From NCBI RefSeq assembly GCF_029338295.1, contig NZ_CP119791.1, positions 2,356,001-2,420,000 on the forward strand: 64,000 nt of DNA. Reading direction: 5' to 3'. A model generated the notes under the pieces. It was given only the letters and a program-made list of their open reading frames with translations, had not been told where the DNA came from and did no database searches. Positions within the stretch are counted from its first letter, which is position 1; every line of letters starts with the position of its first letter. This document shows positions 43,672 to 52,800 of this stretch, piece by piece. This DNA is from Haladaptatus sp. QDMS2 (GTDB taxonomy: Archaea > Halobacteriota > Halobacteria > Halobacteriales > Halococcaceae). The translations under genes and the position numbers were made by a program.

Positions 43672-44706
43672 ATGACGCGAAGACGAGACCCAGTGCAGGC
43701 GCGCGCAGACGGGTCACACGACCTCTACGACGTGGCAACGTGGGAGGCACGCTCTCGCCTCGACCGAATCTCTGTCCGACTGCATCGGTGGCTCAACCTC
43801 ACGCTCAGGGCCGTCGTCATCCTCGCCGCCGTCCTCATTTTCGTCTCGCAGTTCGCCCTCGGCGGCTTCGGCGCGGTAACCGACCCGACCGTGACCGCGC
43901 TGGTCGTGCTCTCCGCGCTCCCGGCGCTCGGCCTCGCGTGGTACGTCCACCGCGAAGACGCCACCTCCGGCGAACCGCTCGAACTTCTGGTCGCCACGTT
44001 CATCCTCGGCGTGCTGTTCGCCGGATTCGCCGGCATCCTGAACACCGTCGTCGGGTCGAGCGTCCAGGCAATCGGCTCCGGGTTCGGAACCGCCCCGCTC
44101 ATCGGCCTCATTCTCATGTTCTATCTCGTCGTCGGGCCGGTCGAGGAGGTCGTAAAGTGGCTCGCCATCAGGCTCTACGCCTACCGCTCTGACAGATTCG
44201 ACGCGGTCATCGACGGCGCGGTGTACGGGGCCGTCGCAGGTCTCGGCTTCGCGACCATCGAGAACGCCCTCTACATCACCCAGAACCTGAATGCGGTGAT
44301 GCTCGGCAGCGGCAACATCGTCGGCGCTGGCTCCGGCATCACGGCGGTTCGCGCCCTCGCCGGGCCGGGCCACGTCATCTATTCTGCGTTCGCCGGCTAC
44401 TACCTCGGCCTCGCGAAGTTCAACCCCGAGAATCGCGGTCCCATCGTCGTGAAGGGCCTGCTCATCGCCGCCGTCATCCACGGCACCTACAATACGCTCG
44501 TCTCCACCGTCCCAGACATCGTCGTCGCGCTGGTTCCGGGAATTTCGCCGTTCACCGTCTTCCTCGGGTTCGTCATCGTCTTCGACGGCATCTTCGGCTA
44601 CATCCTGCTGCGGAAGATTCGCCGCTACAGCCGCACCTACAAGGAACTTCACCACGGCAAGGACGCGAGCGAATTCGAAGTCGCGAAAACGGAGTACGAC
44701 GCCTAA
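43672..44706 (+). CDS. PrsW-family intramembrane metalloprotease
   Basis: A 344-residue membrane protein with about eight helices. Family motifs are GPVEEVVKW (Glu158-Glu159), the ATIENALYI helix, GHVIYSAFAGYYLG and IHGTYN, whose Glu/His residues would bind the catalytic metal in the membrane. PrsW in Bacillus cleaves an anti-sigma factor; archaea lack that system, so the substrate here is unknown. It is probably also annotated as an unknown CPBP/PrsW relative. Its stop overlaps the riboflavin synthase stop in a shared CTAA. Confidence 0.9.
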   Translation: MTRRRDPVQARADGSHDLYDVATWEARSRLDRISVRLHRWLNLTLRAVVILAAVLIFVSQFALGGFGAVTDPTVTALVVLSALPALGLAWYVHREDATSGEPLELLVATFILGVLFAGFAGILNTVVGSSVQAIGSGFGTAPLIGLILMFYLVVGPVEEVVKWLAIRLYAYRSDRFDAVIDGAVYGAVAGLGFATIENALYITQNLNAVMLGSGNIVGAGSGITAVRALAGPGHVIYSAFAGYYLGLAKFNPENRGPIVVKGLLIAAVIHGTYNTLVSTVPDIVVALVPGISPFTVFLGFVIVFDGIFGYILLRKIRRYSRTYKELHHGKDASEFEVAKTEYDA

Positions 44707-45278
44707 AGCAGCTGTTCTACGTACTTCGCGATGACGTCCACTTCGAGGTGGACGCGGTCGCCAACTTCCTTTTCAGAGAGGTTCGTCAGGTCGTAGGTCG
44801 TCGGGATGATGGCCACGGTAAAGGCGTCTTCCTGTCGGGCTGCGACCGTGAGCGAGATGCCATCGACGGTAATCGACCCCTTCTCGACGACGTATTTCGC
44901 CGATTCTGCGGGTAGTTCGATTTCGAACTCCCAGTCCTCGCCGAGTTGCTCGATGCGGCGAATTTCTGCCGTGCCATCGACGTGTCCCTGCACGATGTGG
45001 CCGTCGAACCGACCGTCCGCGGGCATCGCGCGTTCTACGTTGACCATGTCGCCTTCCTCGACCGCGTCGAAGGCGGTGCGCGAGATGGTCTCCTGCAGCA
45101 AGAAGACGGAGAACCACCCGTCGCCGTGTTCCTCGACGGTGAGACACGCGCCGTTTACGCTGATGGACTGCCCGTGGGTGAGGTCGGTGAAGGGGACGCC
45201 GAGTTTCAGCCGCCGGCCACCCTCGGTGTCGGTGACCGCGAGCACGTCGCCCGTGGTTTCGACGATTCCGGTGAACAT
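44703..45278 (-). CDS. ribE: Riboflavin synthase (bacterial-type, two lumazine-binding domains)
   Basis: A 191-residue enzyme that dismutates two molecules of 6,7-dimethyl-8-ribityllumazine to riboflavin. MFTGIVETTGDVL is the universal start, and the two tandem barrels each carry a lumazine-binding motif (SISVNGACLTV; DGHIVQGHVDG followed by SITVDGISLTV). This is the trimeric bacterial-type enzyme rather than the pentameric archaeal RibC, as known in haloarchaea. It ends in a 4-base overlap with prsW. Confidence 0.95.
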   Translation of the reverse strand: MFTGIVETTGDVLAVTDTEGGRRLKLGVPFTDLTHGQSISVNGACLTVEEHGDGWFSVFLLQETISRTAFDAVEEGDMVNVERAMPADGRFDGHIVQGHVDGTAEIRRIEQLGEDWEFEIELPAESAKYVVEKGSITVDGISLTVAARQEDAFTVAIIPTTYDLTNLSEKEVGDRVHLEVDVIAKYVEQLL

Positions 45279-45362
45279 GCCGAGAGGTAAGCAGGGCGCA
45301 GAAAAGAATCCCCCGCCTCGAAAGCCGTGGTGTTTTTGCTCGCGGACGCGGACTCTCGATTA

Positions 45363-45605
45363 ATGGGAAAGGGCATCATCGGTACCATCCAGTTGGCCAT
45401 CGCGCTCGCGTTCGCCATCCCTGTGGGCCTGCTCGGCCTTGACATGCTTTCGCGGGGCGAGACGCTCATCGGCGCTGGCTTCATCGGCCTCGCCGTGCTG
45501 ATGATTGCGATAGAGGAGTACATCACCACCCCCGGAGACCTGCCGGGCATGGCCGCAAAGAAGGTGGCCGGCGTGGTGATAAAAGAGAAAGACGAAGAGG
45601 AGTAG
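45363..45605 (+). CDS. Small two-helix membrane protein
   Basis: An 80-residue protein from the ATG at 45363 (MGKGIIGTIQLA). Two membrane helices (residues 6-27 and 33-50) are followed by a short loop and a charged tail KEKDEEE. It resembles a conserved haloarchaeal small membrane protein of unknown role (possibly DUF7533). Its TAG abuts the stop of the convergent helicase gene with no spacer. Confidence 0.78.
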   Translation: MGKGIIGTIQLAIALAFAIPVGLLGLDMLSRGETLIGAGFIGLAVLMIAIEEYITTPGDLPGMAAKKVAGVVIKEKDEEE

Positions 45606-47465
45606 TCAGTCGGCGGAGATGGGTTCGACGGCTTCTGCGAGCAGTTCGTCGAGCGGTTTGTCCACCGGACGGTTGTGTAACAACACGTCGATGGGGAGCG
45701 TCGGCGCGCCGTCCACGAGATTCTCCATCATCACGAGGCGTTCGCGGGCACGACTCATCCCGACGTAGAAGACGCGACGTTCGTTGTCGGTCATCATCGG
45801 AATCGGACTCGTGCGCTTCGTGAACTCCACGTCGGGCGAAAGCGAGGGGTCCTGTTCGATGAGCGCCGCCATCTGTTCGACCACCTTTTCGGTGAGGTCG
45901 GTGGCGACGAACACGTGGTCTGCTTCACGACCCTTCGCCGAGTGGATGGTGCCGATGCGGACTTTGTCGCGGTCCAGGTGCTGGTACTCGCCGCTGAAGT
46001 AGGCTTTGAGCGAGCGTTTCTGGAAGGAGGTAACCTTCCGAAGCATGTCCGCGGCCGATTCGGGGGCCGGGACGAACGGCGCGAACTGACGGATGAAGTC
46101 GGGGTCGAATTCGAGGTTCGTGAGGTCGTCTTCCTCGTGTTCTTCTTTTGCTTCCTCGATGGCCTCGAACAGCGCTTCGCGGTCGTTGGTCCCGAACGCG
46201 GAGTCCGCGAGCATGTTCGCGAGACGGCGTGCCTGCAGTCCGTCTACGTTCTCGCCCTCGGCGATGGCTTCGACCGCGGTGACGTACTGGTAGAGGCGGT
46301 CGGTCCACATCCGCTGGTCGGTGAGCACGCGGAACGGGATGCCCTCGCCGATGAACTCGTCCATGAACTGGAACATCTGGTAGCGGGCGCGAAACAGCAC
46401 CATGATGGTTCCCTCCTCGTCGGCCACCGTCCGACGGAGTTCGCGCACGAGGTCCAGCATCGACGGCGAATGCATCGCTTCGACGATGCCGCCCTCCTTG
46501 CGGGGCTTGAGCTTCTTCTCCTGGCGCTCCTCGATGTGTCGAATCTCGTGTTGGACGACGTTCAGAATCTTCGACGGAAGGCGGTAGGAGTTCGGAAGAA
46601 TCACGTCCTCGCCACCTTCGTTGAGCAGGAGTTTCGGGTCCGCACCCTGCCACGCATAGACGACCTGGTCGTCGTCACCGGCGATGAGGACGTGTTTCAT
46701 GTGCTTTTTCCACTCCTCGTACACGGCGTACTGGAGCGTGGTGATGTCCTGGAACTCGTCGATGACGAGGTAATCGACGCTCGGCAGGAGCGAGCGCTGG
46801 TGGACGCGTTCGAGCATGTCGGCGAAGCCGACCTTGTCGTTTTTGCCCTTGTAGGACTGCCACGCCCGGATGGCCTCCGGGATGTCGATGCGCTTGTCGT
46901 CGGAGGGCCACGTCGGCGTGTACTTGTTGCCCTCCTGTGCGTTCGGGTCGATTTCCGGTGGCAGGCGAACCTTCTCTACGTTCCACTGGAAGGGCACGTC
47001 GTACCAGTCGGCCACGTCCCGGCGGGTGCGCTGGAGCCACTGGCTCGTGGCGATAATCTTGTTTCCGATGGTGGTCGAACGGGCGGTGCGGCGGCGCGAA
47101 CTCGAATATTCGTCTTCGAATTCGAGGCCGTACTCTTCGCAGAACTCCTTTTTGTCCTTCTCGCCGACCACGTCCTTGCGCGAGAGGTCGAGCAGTTCGT
47201 ACGCTTTCGCGTGCATGGTCGAGACGTTCCCCTGCAACGAGCGGGGGCTCACGTCGAGGCGTTCTGCGAGGCGTTCGCGGATTTCTGCGGCAGCAGCGCG
47301 GGTGTAAGAGACGACGAGGACGTCGTTTATCTCGACACCGTCGCGATTGAGGATGTCTTCGACTTCGTCGAGAAGCGCCGTCGTCTTCCCGCTCCCCGGC
47401 CCTCCGAACAATCGAGTGACCGTGGGTTCGGCGTCAGTCATTGTCCAATTGGTAGAGTCGGTCAT
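45606..47465 (-). CDS. UvrD/Rep-family superfamily 1 DNA helicase
   Basis: A 619-residue ATP-dependent helicase. Motif I GGPGSGKTT (residues 21-29), motif II VIDEFQDIT, motif III GDDDQVVYAWQGAD, the Arg of VLFRARYQM, motif V IGTIHSAKGREADHV and motif VI YVGMSRARERLV are intact. It is related to UvrD/PcrA, though shorter. The ATG at 47465 is used; TTTTAA-type sequence at 47481-47489 is only about 20 bases away, so the internal ATG at 47441 (MTDAEPTV) remains possible. A role in repair or replication restart is inferred. Confidence 0.93.
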   Translation of the reverse strand: MTDSTNWTMTDAEPTVTRLFGGPGSGKTTALLDEVEDILNRDGVEINDVLVVSYTRAAAAEIRERLAERLDVSPRSLQGNVSTMHAKAYELLDLSRKDVVGEKDKKEFCEEYGLEFEDEYSSSRRRTARSTTIGNKIIATSQWLQRTRRDVADWYDVPFQWNVEKVRLPPEIDPNAQEGNKYTPTWPSDDKRIDIPEAIRAWQSYKGKNDKVGFADMLERVHQRSLLPSVDYLVIDEFQDITTLQYAVYEEWKKHMKHVLIAGDDDQVVYAWQGADPKLLLNEGGEDVILPNSYRLPSKILNVVQHEIRHIEERQEKKLKPRKEGGIVEAMHSPSMLDLVRELRRTVADEEGTIMVLFRARYQMFQFMDEFIGEGIPFRVLTDQRMWTDRLYQYVTAVEAIAEGENVDGLQARRLANMLADSAFGTNDREALFEAIEEAKEEHEEDDLTNLEFDPDFIRQFAPFVPAPESAADMLRKVTSFQKRSLKAYFSGEYQHLDRDKVRIGTIHSAKGREADHVFVATDLTEKVVEQMAALIEQDPSLSPDVEFTKRTSPIPMMTDNERRVFYVGMSRARERLVMMENLVDGAPTLPIDVLLHNRPVDKPLDELLAEAVEPISAD

Positions 47466-47506
47466 GGATAAACCTCAGGGTTAAAATTTGCGGGGTTCAG
47501 GGGTGG

Positions 47507-47665
47507 TCAGGAGCTGCGCGGCGAGCGTGCATCGCGGACGGCAGCACCTTCTCGAATCTTGTCGGTACAGCGGGGGCAGACGCGGGGGTCGTCGATTCCA
47601 GTCGGGGTGAACACACGAGCGTAAGCGTCGGTGACGAAGGAACCGCAGTTCTGGCATTCGGGCAT
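47507..47665 (-). CDS. 52-residue zinc-finger microprotein (DUF7563-like)
   Basis: Read directly from the DNA: MPECQNCGSFVTDAYARV at the start, then CPRCTDKIREG, giving four cysteines in CxxC pairs as one zinc ribbon, and a short basic Ser/Arg tail. The match is to a widespread haloarchaeal microprotein family. ATAATTT-type sequence at 47686-47693 (minus strand) is about 25 bases above the ATG, supporting a leaderless transcript. Function is unknown. It lies 41 bases upstream of the helicase start. Confidence 0.85.
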   Translation of the reverse strand: MPECQNCGSFVTDAYARVFTPTGIDDPRVCPRCTDKIREGAAVRDARSPRSS

Positions 47666-47769
47666 ATTTCCTACCTAATGTTGTGGAAATTATGTATTAT
47701 ATCTCTATCCCCGGCGTACTCTGCCTCTATTTAACGGGCCGCAAAAATTGACGAATGTGGAGAGCGGCG

Positions 47770-47949
47770 TTATACCGTTCGCGGGGTCCATCCGCAGACC
47801 GAACACTCTGTCGCGTCTGTATCGTGAAGCCCCATACACTCTGGGCACTGGAGTTTGTTATAGTTCTGCTGCCAACCGACGGAAGCAGTTTCGTGGCCAC
47901 GTTGCGACAGGAACTCGTCGAATACGGTATCGTTCGGTGCTGAGGCCAT
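47770..47949 (-). CDS. HVO_0416-family zinc-finger microprotein
   Basis: A 59-residue protein read from the DNA: MASAPNDTVFDEFLSQRG, a middle VGWQQNYNKLQCPEC and ending CSVCGWTPRTV. Two CxxC pairs form a zinc ribbon. The N-terminal DEFLSxRGH pattern and the tryptophan-containing middle match the family I know as HVO_0416 zinc-finger proteins. Function is unknown. A perfect inverted repeat lies 4 bases upstream of the start. Confidence 0.88.
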   Translation of the reverse strand: MASAPNDTVFDEFLSQRGHETASVGWQQNYNKLQCPECMGLHDTDATECSVCGWTPRTV

Positions 47950-47952
47950 ACA

Positions 47953-47967
47953 TGGTATGCTATACCA
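47953..47967. promoter_or_regulatory. Inverted repeat TGGTAT-N3-ATACCA upstream of the zinc-finger microprotein
   Basis: TGGTAT (47953-47958) and ATACCA (47962-47967) are exact reverse complements around 3 bases. They lie directly before the ATG at 47949, where a repressor could block transcription initiation or the start codon. Confidence 0.5.
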
Positions 47968-48075
47968 CGACAGTACTTAGTGTTTCTGGCACCCGTAGTT
48001 AAGCAATTGACAGGACAAAAGCTGACTATTTGTCATCAAATGGGCAGTAAAATGGAAAGAAGATAACTTTTCGAC

Positions 48076-49575
48076 TCAGTCGAGGGCGTACAGGTCGCTG
48101 TACTTTTTCGTCGTATAGTCGATGAAGTAGTCCGCCGTGTACGCCTCGCCAGTCGCTTCCTTCACCAGTTCGGGCGTCGTGTAGCGTTTGCCGTGGTCAT
48201 GGACGTTCGTGTTGAGCCACTCGTGGAGCGCATCGAACGACCCCTCCCGGGCCCGGTCGTAAACATCCGGGATGGCGTCTTCGACCCTCGAAAAGAGCTG
48301 CGCCGAAAGGACGGATCCAAGCGAGTACGTCGGGAAGTACCCGAAGCTGCCATGACTCCAGTGGATGTCCTGCAGACAGCCCTGTGCGTCCGTCTCGGGG
48401 CGAATGCCGAGGTACTCCTCCATCTTGTCGTTCCAGACCTGTGGAACCTCGGAGACCTCGATGTCGCCATGGATGAGCGCCTGCTCAATTTCGAACCGGA
48501 GGACGATGTGCATGTGGTAGGTGAGTTCGTCCGCCTCGACGCGGATGAAGTTGTCATCGTAAACCCGGTTGACCGCGCGGTAGGCGTCGTCCGTGCTCAC
48601 GTCGCCGACCTGCGGGAAGCGGTCTTTGAACGACGGCAGGAATCGCTCCCAGAAGGCCCGCGACCGACCGATGTGGTTCTCCCAGAGACGCGACTGGGAC
48701 TCGTGGACGGTCAGGTCGCGCGCCTCACCGAGGGGCGACCCGTAGGCATCCTGTGGCAGACCAAGGGTGTACTGGGCGTGGCCGAACTCGTGGATGGTCG
48801 CGGTGAGCGCGTCGATTGGGTCGTGTTCCTGGAAGCGCGTCGTGATGCGCGAGTCGAACTGCGTCCCGGTCGAGAAGGGGTGACTGGAGGAATCGAGGCG
48901 GCCGCGCTCCCAGTCGTAACCCAACAGCGAGAGTGCGTCGCGACAGAGTTCGTTCTGGACGCCCGTGTCGAAGGTTCCCTGGAAGGGGCGGGGGGCTTCG
49001 ACCCCACTCGCGGCGATGTCTTCGATGAGGGGAACGAGGTTGTCTCGGAGCCGGGTGAGGACGCGGTCTGCGGTGTCGAGTTCGATGTAGGGTTCGTAGT
49101 CGGCAAAGAGGACGGCGTAGGGGTCTGCGTCCGGGTCGATGTGGGCGGCGTATTCACGTTTCAGTTCGACCATGCGTTGGAGCGTCGGCGCGAACGACCC
49201 GAAGTCGTCTCTGTCCTTTGCCTTCTCCCAGACGGGGAGTGCCTCGGAGGTGGCGCTCGAAATCTCTTCGACGAGCGACGTCGGAACGCGGGTGGCCCGC
49301 TCGTACTGGCGGCGGATTTCGCGGACGGCAGCGGCCTGTTCGCCGGAGACGTTACCGTCGAGCGAGGAGAGTAGGTTGCCGATTTCGTCCGCCGTGAGTA
49401 GTTCGTGGCTCGTCGCAGAGAGCGCAGAGAGTTGGCGAGAACGCGCACCGGTGCCGCCTGGCGGCATCATGACCTGCTGGTCCCACGAGAGCAGGTGGCT
49501 CGCGTATTCGAGGTTCGAGATTCGACCGTACTTCGAGAGAAGGGTGTCGTATGCGTCGGGTGTGTCCGATGCCAT
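48076..49575 (-). CDS. Carboxypeptidase M32 (Taq metallocarboxypeptidase family)
   Basis: A 499-residue cytoplasmic zinc carboxypeptidase. HEFGHAQYTLGL near residues 260-271 provides the HExxH zinc site with the downstream Glu ligand expected in this family; DxRITTRF-type sequence and the WENHIGRSR segment are other M32 landmarks. It removes C-terminal residues from peptides in turnover. The ATG at 49575 (MASDTPDAYD) fits the family; the open frame extends 13 codons upstream. It ends in AT-rich DNA at 48003-48075 with no gene. Confidence 0.94.
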   Translation of the reverse strand: MASDTPDAYDTLLSKYGRISNLEYASHLLSWDQQVMMPPGGTGARSRQLSALSATSHELLTADEIGNLLSSLDGNVSGEQAAAVREIRRQYERATRVPTSLVEEISSATSEALPVWEKAKDRDDFGSFAPTLQRMVELKREYAAHIDPDADPYAVLFADYEPYIELDTADRVLTRLRDNLVPLIEDIAASGVEAPRPFQGTFDTGVQNELCRDALSLLGYDWERGRLDSSSHPFSTGTQFDSRITTRFQEHDPIDALTATIHEFGHAQYTLGLPQDAYGSPLGEARDLTVHESQSRLWENHIGRSRAFWERFLPSFKDRFPQVGDVSTDDAYRAVNRVYDDNFIRVEADELTYHMHIVLRFEIEQALIHGDIEVSEVPQVWNDKMEEYLGIRPETDAQGCLQDIHWSHGSFGYFPTYSLGSVLSAQLFSRVEDAIPDVYDRAREGSFDALHEWLNTNVHDHGKRYTTPELVKEATGEAYTADYFIDYTTKKYSDLYALD

Positions 49576-49626
49576 AGATTCACAAGGAACCGGCACACGT
49601 ATCAATCCTCTCACACGGTCGCTGGC

Positions 49627-50694
49627 TCAAAGCGTCTCTGCGACTTCGCGGTAGATGGCCTCGCAGACGGCGAGCGTGTCGATGGAAACGCTCTCGTCTT
49701 TCGTGTGGGCTTCGCCCTGCTCCGCCGCGCCGCAGATGACGCAGGTCGTCCCGGCCTGCGCCAGCCACCCGGCGTCTGTGGCGTGGGGCTTCGTGACCTG
49801 TTCTGGGCTGACGTCCTGTGCGTTCTCGGCCGCCCGGAGCACGAGGTCCGCGAAGTCGGCGTCGTCGCAGGCCATCGGCGGGAGGTCCTGGTCGACCGCC
49901 CACGACACGCCCTCGATTGTTTCGACCCGTTCGAGCGGGGCGTAGCCGCCGGGAACCGTCCGCTCGTCTACCGTCACAGTACACGAAGCGGGGATGACGT
50001 TCCAGCCACTCCCGCCCTCAATTTCCGTAACCGCGACGCTCCCGGTCATGGCGTGGCCAAGCACCTCGGCGGTCGGAAAGTCGAGGTCACGGACGACGTT
50101 CACGGCGTCGCAAGCGCGATAGATTGCGTTCTCGCCTGACTCGACTTCGCTCGCGTGGGCCGCCGTGCCTTCGGCGGAAATCGTACTCCCGCGACGTCCC
50201 TTGTGGGCGACGGCCACGTCGGTGACGCCCACCGCCGAGTAGCCAGTCGAGCCTTCCCCGACGATGGCGAAATCGGGGGCGAAACCGTCGTCGATGGCGG
50301 CGCGTGCGCCGGTTCCGCCGACCTCTTCGCCGACGAACGACGCAAAGATGAGTTCACAGGAGGGGTCGGCGTCGCGGAAGGCGACCATGGCGGCGGCGAC
50401 GGCCCCTTTCATGTCGGCGGCTCCCCGACCGTAGATGCGCCCGTCGCGGGTATCGACGACGTACTCGCCGGCTTCGACCTGCGAGTCGTCTGGCGCGACC
50501 ACGTCGTGATGGCCGACGAGGGCGAGCGACCGGTCGCCGTCGCCTTTGCGAGCGATGACGTTGCCCGTATCGTCGCGCGTCACGTCGCCGTCCGTGTTCT
50601 CGCGAAGCCACTCTTCGATGATGTCTCCGACAGCCGTTTCGTCCTCGTGGCTCGGAATCGAGACGAGGTCTCGGGTGAGGTCTGCGACGGTCAT
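49627..50694 (-). CDS. M20-family metallopeptidase/deacylase
   Basis: A 355-residue co-catalytic zinc hydrolase of the ArgE/DapE/CPG2 class. Metal-binding motifs are VGHHDVVAP, GRGAADMKG and FVGEEVGG, with the dimerisation domain in the middle third. Substrate could be N-succinyl-diaminopimelate, N-acetylornithine or a dipeptide; with no lysine or arginine genes nearby the substrate is unresolved. The ATG at 50694 (MTVADLTRDLV) is chosen over a start 8 codons upstream. It lies 51 bases upstream of the M32 gene, so both may form a peptide-turnover operon. Confidence 0.9.
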   Translation of the reverse strand: MTVADLTRDLVSIPSHEDETAVGDIIEEWLRENTDGDVTRDDTGNVIARKGDGDRSLALVGHHDVVAPDDSQVEAGEYVVDTRDGRIYGRGAADMKGAVAAAMVAFRDADPSCELIFASFVGEEVGGTGARAAIDDGFAPDFAIVGEGSTGYSAVGVTDVAVAHKGRRGSTISAEGTAAHASEVESGENAIYRACDAVNVVRDLDFPTAEVLGHAMTGSVAVTEIEGGSGWNVIPASCTVTVDERTVPGGYAPLERVETIEGVSWAVDQDLPPMACDDADFADLVLRAAENAQDVSPEQVTKPHATDAGWLAQAGTTCVICGAAEQGEAHTKDESVSIDTLAVCEAIYREVAETL

Positions 50695-50799
50695 TGGCGT
50701 GCCTTCGGGGCGAATCACCTTACGCTTCGGGAGTGGAGAGTCCCCTCACCTGGGTGACTGTTGAACAGTCTTATCAGGCCTCGCGGGCGTACAAGGGGT

Positions 50800-52647
50800 A
50801 TGAATGTCGTACCGGATACGAGTGTGGTCATCGACCACCGCGTGTCCGAACGAGTCGAAAGCGGCGAATTCGCTGGCGCGACCGTTTACGTTCCGGAAGC
50901 AGTCGTTGCAGAGCTGGAGTCGCGGGCCAACGACGGCCACGAGAGTGGCTGGGAAGGCCTCGGCGAACTCCAGAAGCTCGCAGCACTCGCCGACGACGGC
51001 GAGATTACCGTCGAGTACGTCGGCCGCCGGCCGAGTTCCAACGAGCGCGGGCGAGCGAAACAAGGTGAAATCGACGCGCTGATTCGCGACCTCGCCTCGG
51101 AACACGACGCCACGTTCGTAACGAGCGACGTCGTCCAAAGCGAAGTTGCGAAGGCGAAAGGCCTCGACGTCATCTACCTGGAGCCGACCATCCGGCAGGT
51201 CGGCACTCTCGAAATCGAGGAGTTCTTCGACGACCAGACGATGTCCGTCCACCTCAAGGTGGGCGTCCGTCCGATGGCGAAACGCGGCTCCGTCGGCGAG
51301 ATGGCCTTCGAGAAGATTCGCGAAGACGTGCTCACCGAGAGCGAACTCCGCGAGATTGCCGTCGAAATCGAACACGGTGCCGAGGACGACGAGGAAGGCT
51401 TCGTCGAACTTTCCGAACCCGGCATGACCATCGTGCAGTTTCGCGACTACCGCATCGCCATCGCCTCGCCGCCGTTTTCCGACGCACTCGAAATCACGGC
51501 CGTTCGGCCAATCGTCAAGACCTCGATGGCAGACTACGAGGGCGCAGACACCATCAAAGAGCGCCTCCTCGAACGCCAGCGCGGCGTGCTCATCTCCGGG
51601 TCCCCCGGCGCCGGGAAGTCCACCTTCGGCCAGGCCGTCGCCGAGTTCCTGAACGACGCCGGATTCTCCGTCAAGACGATGGAGAAACCCCGCGACTTGC
51701 AGGTCGGCCCCGAGATTACCCAGTACACGGAACTCGCCGGGTCGATGGAGAAGACCGCAGACTCCCTGCTGATGGTCCGGCCTGACTACACCATCTACGA
51801 CGAGGTGCGAAAGACGAGCGACTTCTCCGTGTTCGCAGACATGCGCCTCGCCGGTGTCGGGATGGTCGGCGTCGTCCACGCGACCCGCGCTATCGACGCC
51901 CTCCAGCGCCTCATCGGACGGGTCGAACTCGGCTTGATTCCGCAGGTCGCAGACACCGTCGTCTACATCGAGGCCGGACAAATCGCCAAAATCTACGACG
52001 TGACGACCGAGGTCAAGGTCCCCGAGGGCCTCATGGAAGAGGACCTCGCCCGTCCCGTCATCATGATTCGCGACTACGAGACCGGCCAGCCCGAGTACGA
52101 AATTTACACCTTCAACCGGCAGGTCGTCACCGTCCCCGTCGGCGCGACCGGCAGCCGCGACAAGGGCGTGAACAAACTCGCGAAGAAGGAAATCGAACGC
52201 GAGATTCGCTCCATCGCCCGCGGCCACGTGGACGTCGAAATCAAGAGCCAATCGAGCGCCGTCGTGTACGTCGAGGACAAGGACATCTCCTACGTCATCG
52301 GCAAGGGCGGCGGCCGGATTCAGGACGTCGAAGAACGCCTCGGCATGAGCATCGACGTGCGAACCCTGGACGAACGTCCCGAGGAACGCAAAGAGTCGAA
52401 ACCGGTGAAGGGGTCGAAATCGTCGGGTGAGGTCGTGACACCAGAGATTTCCTCACGCCACGTCGTCATCTCCATCGGCACCGACCGCGCCGGTAAGACC
52501 GTCGAAGTGCAGGCTGACGGCGAGTACCTGTTCACCGCCACCGTCTCGCGGGGTGGCGACATTCAGGTTTCCCGCGGCAGCGCGATTGCAGAAGAGTTAG
52601 AGCGTGCTATCGACCACGGCAAGCAGATTTCGGTCATCTCGTCCTAG
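50800..52647 (+). CDS. PIN-domain / secretion-type ATPase / KH fusion protein
   Basis: A 615-residue protein. Residues 1-140 form a PINc nuclease domain with Asp6 (VPDTSVVID) and conserved acidic positions near TSDVVQSEV. Residues 250-480 are a VirB11/PilT-like ATPase with Walker A SGSPGAGKST near 264-275. A KH RNA-binding domain follows with GXXG-type IGKGGGRI near 500. The architecture is conserved in archaea and suggests an RNA-directed nuclease driven by ATP. TTATC at 50771-50775 is 27 bases upstream, indicating a leaderless start. The biological role is not established. Confidence 0.93.
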   Translation: MNVVPDTSVVIDHRVSERVESGEFAGATVYVPEAVVAELESRANDGHESGWEGLGELQKLAALADDGEITVEYVGRRPSSNERGRAKQGEIDALIRDLASEHDATFVTSDVVQSEVAKAKGLDVIYLEPTIRQVGTLEIEEFFDDQTMSVHLKVGVRPMAKRGSVGEMAFEKIREDVLTESELREIAVEIEHGAEDDEEGFVELSEPGMTIVQFRDYRIAIASPPFSDALEITAVRPIVKTSMADYEGADTIKERLLERQRGVLISGSPGAGKSTFGQAVAEFLNDAGFSVKTMEKPRDLQVGPEITQYTELAGSMEKTADSLLMVRPDYTIYDEVRKTSDFSVFADMRLAGVGMVGVVHATRAIDALQRLIGRVELGLIPQVADTVVYIEAGQIAKIYDVTTEVKVPEGLMEEDLARPVIMIRDYETGQPEYEIYTFNRQVVTVPVGATGSRDKGVNKLAKKEIEREIRSIARGHVDVEIKSQSSAVVYVEDKDISYVIGKGGGRIQDVEERLGMSIDVRTLDERPEERKESKPVKGSKSSGEVVTPEISSRHVVISIGTDRAGKTVEVQADGEYLFTATVSRGGDIQVSRGSAIAEELERAIDHGKQISVISS

Positions 52648-52800
52648 GCCGATTCTGTCGGTTTCCGAACGCGTTTTCACCCGGTTCGTGTCGCTTCGAC
52701 CACAACGTTCAGCATCGTCGTTCGCGAGCAACTGGGACGTGACGAACTGAGCCGTCGCTCAAAACGGGGAGAGAGAAAAAAGCCGGGTGCCTCGTTATGT
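52648..52800. other. 153-bp spacer, no gene seen
   Basis: Between two convergent genes. It contains a purine-rich stretch (GGGGAGAGAGAAAAAAG, 52765-52781) but no clear hairpin or frame that I can support. Confidence 0.5.

Noticed and set aside
47748-48002. 84-codon plus-strand frame
   Set aside because: It lies opposite the HVO_0416-type zinc-finger gene, whose cysteine pattern and family match are much stronger.
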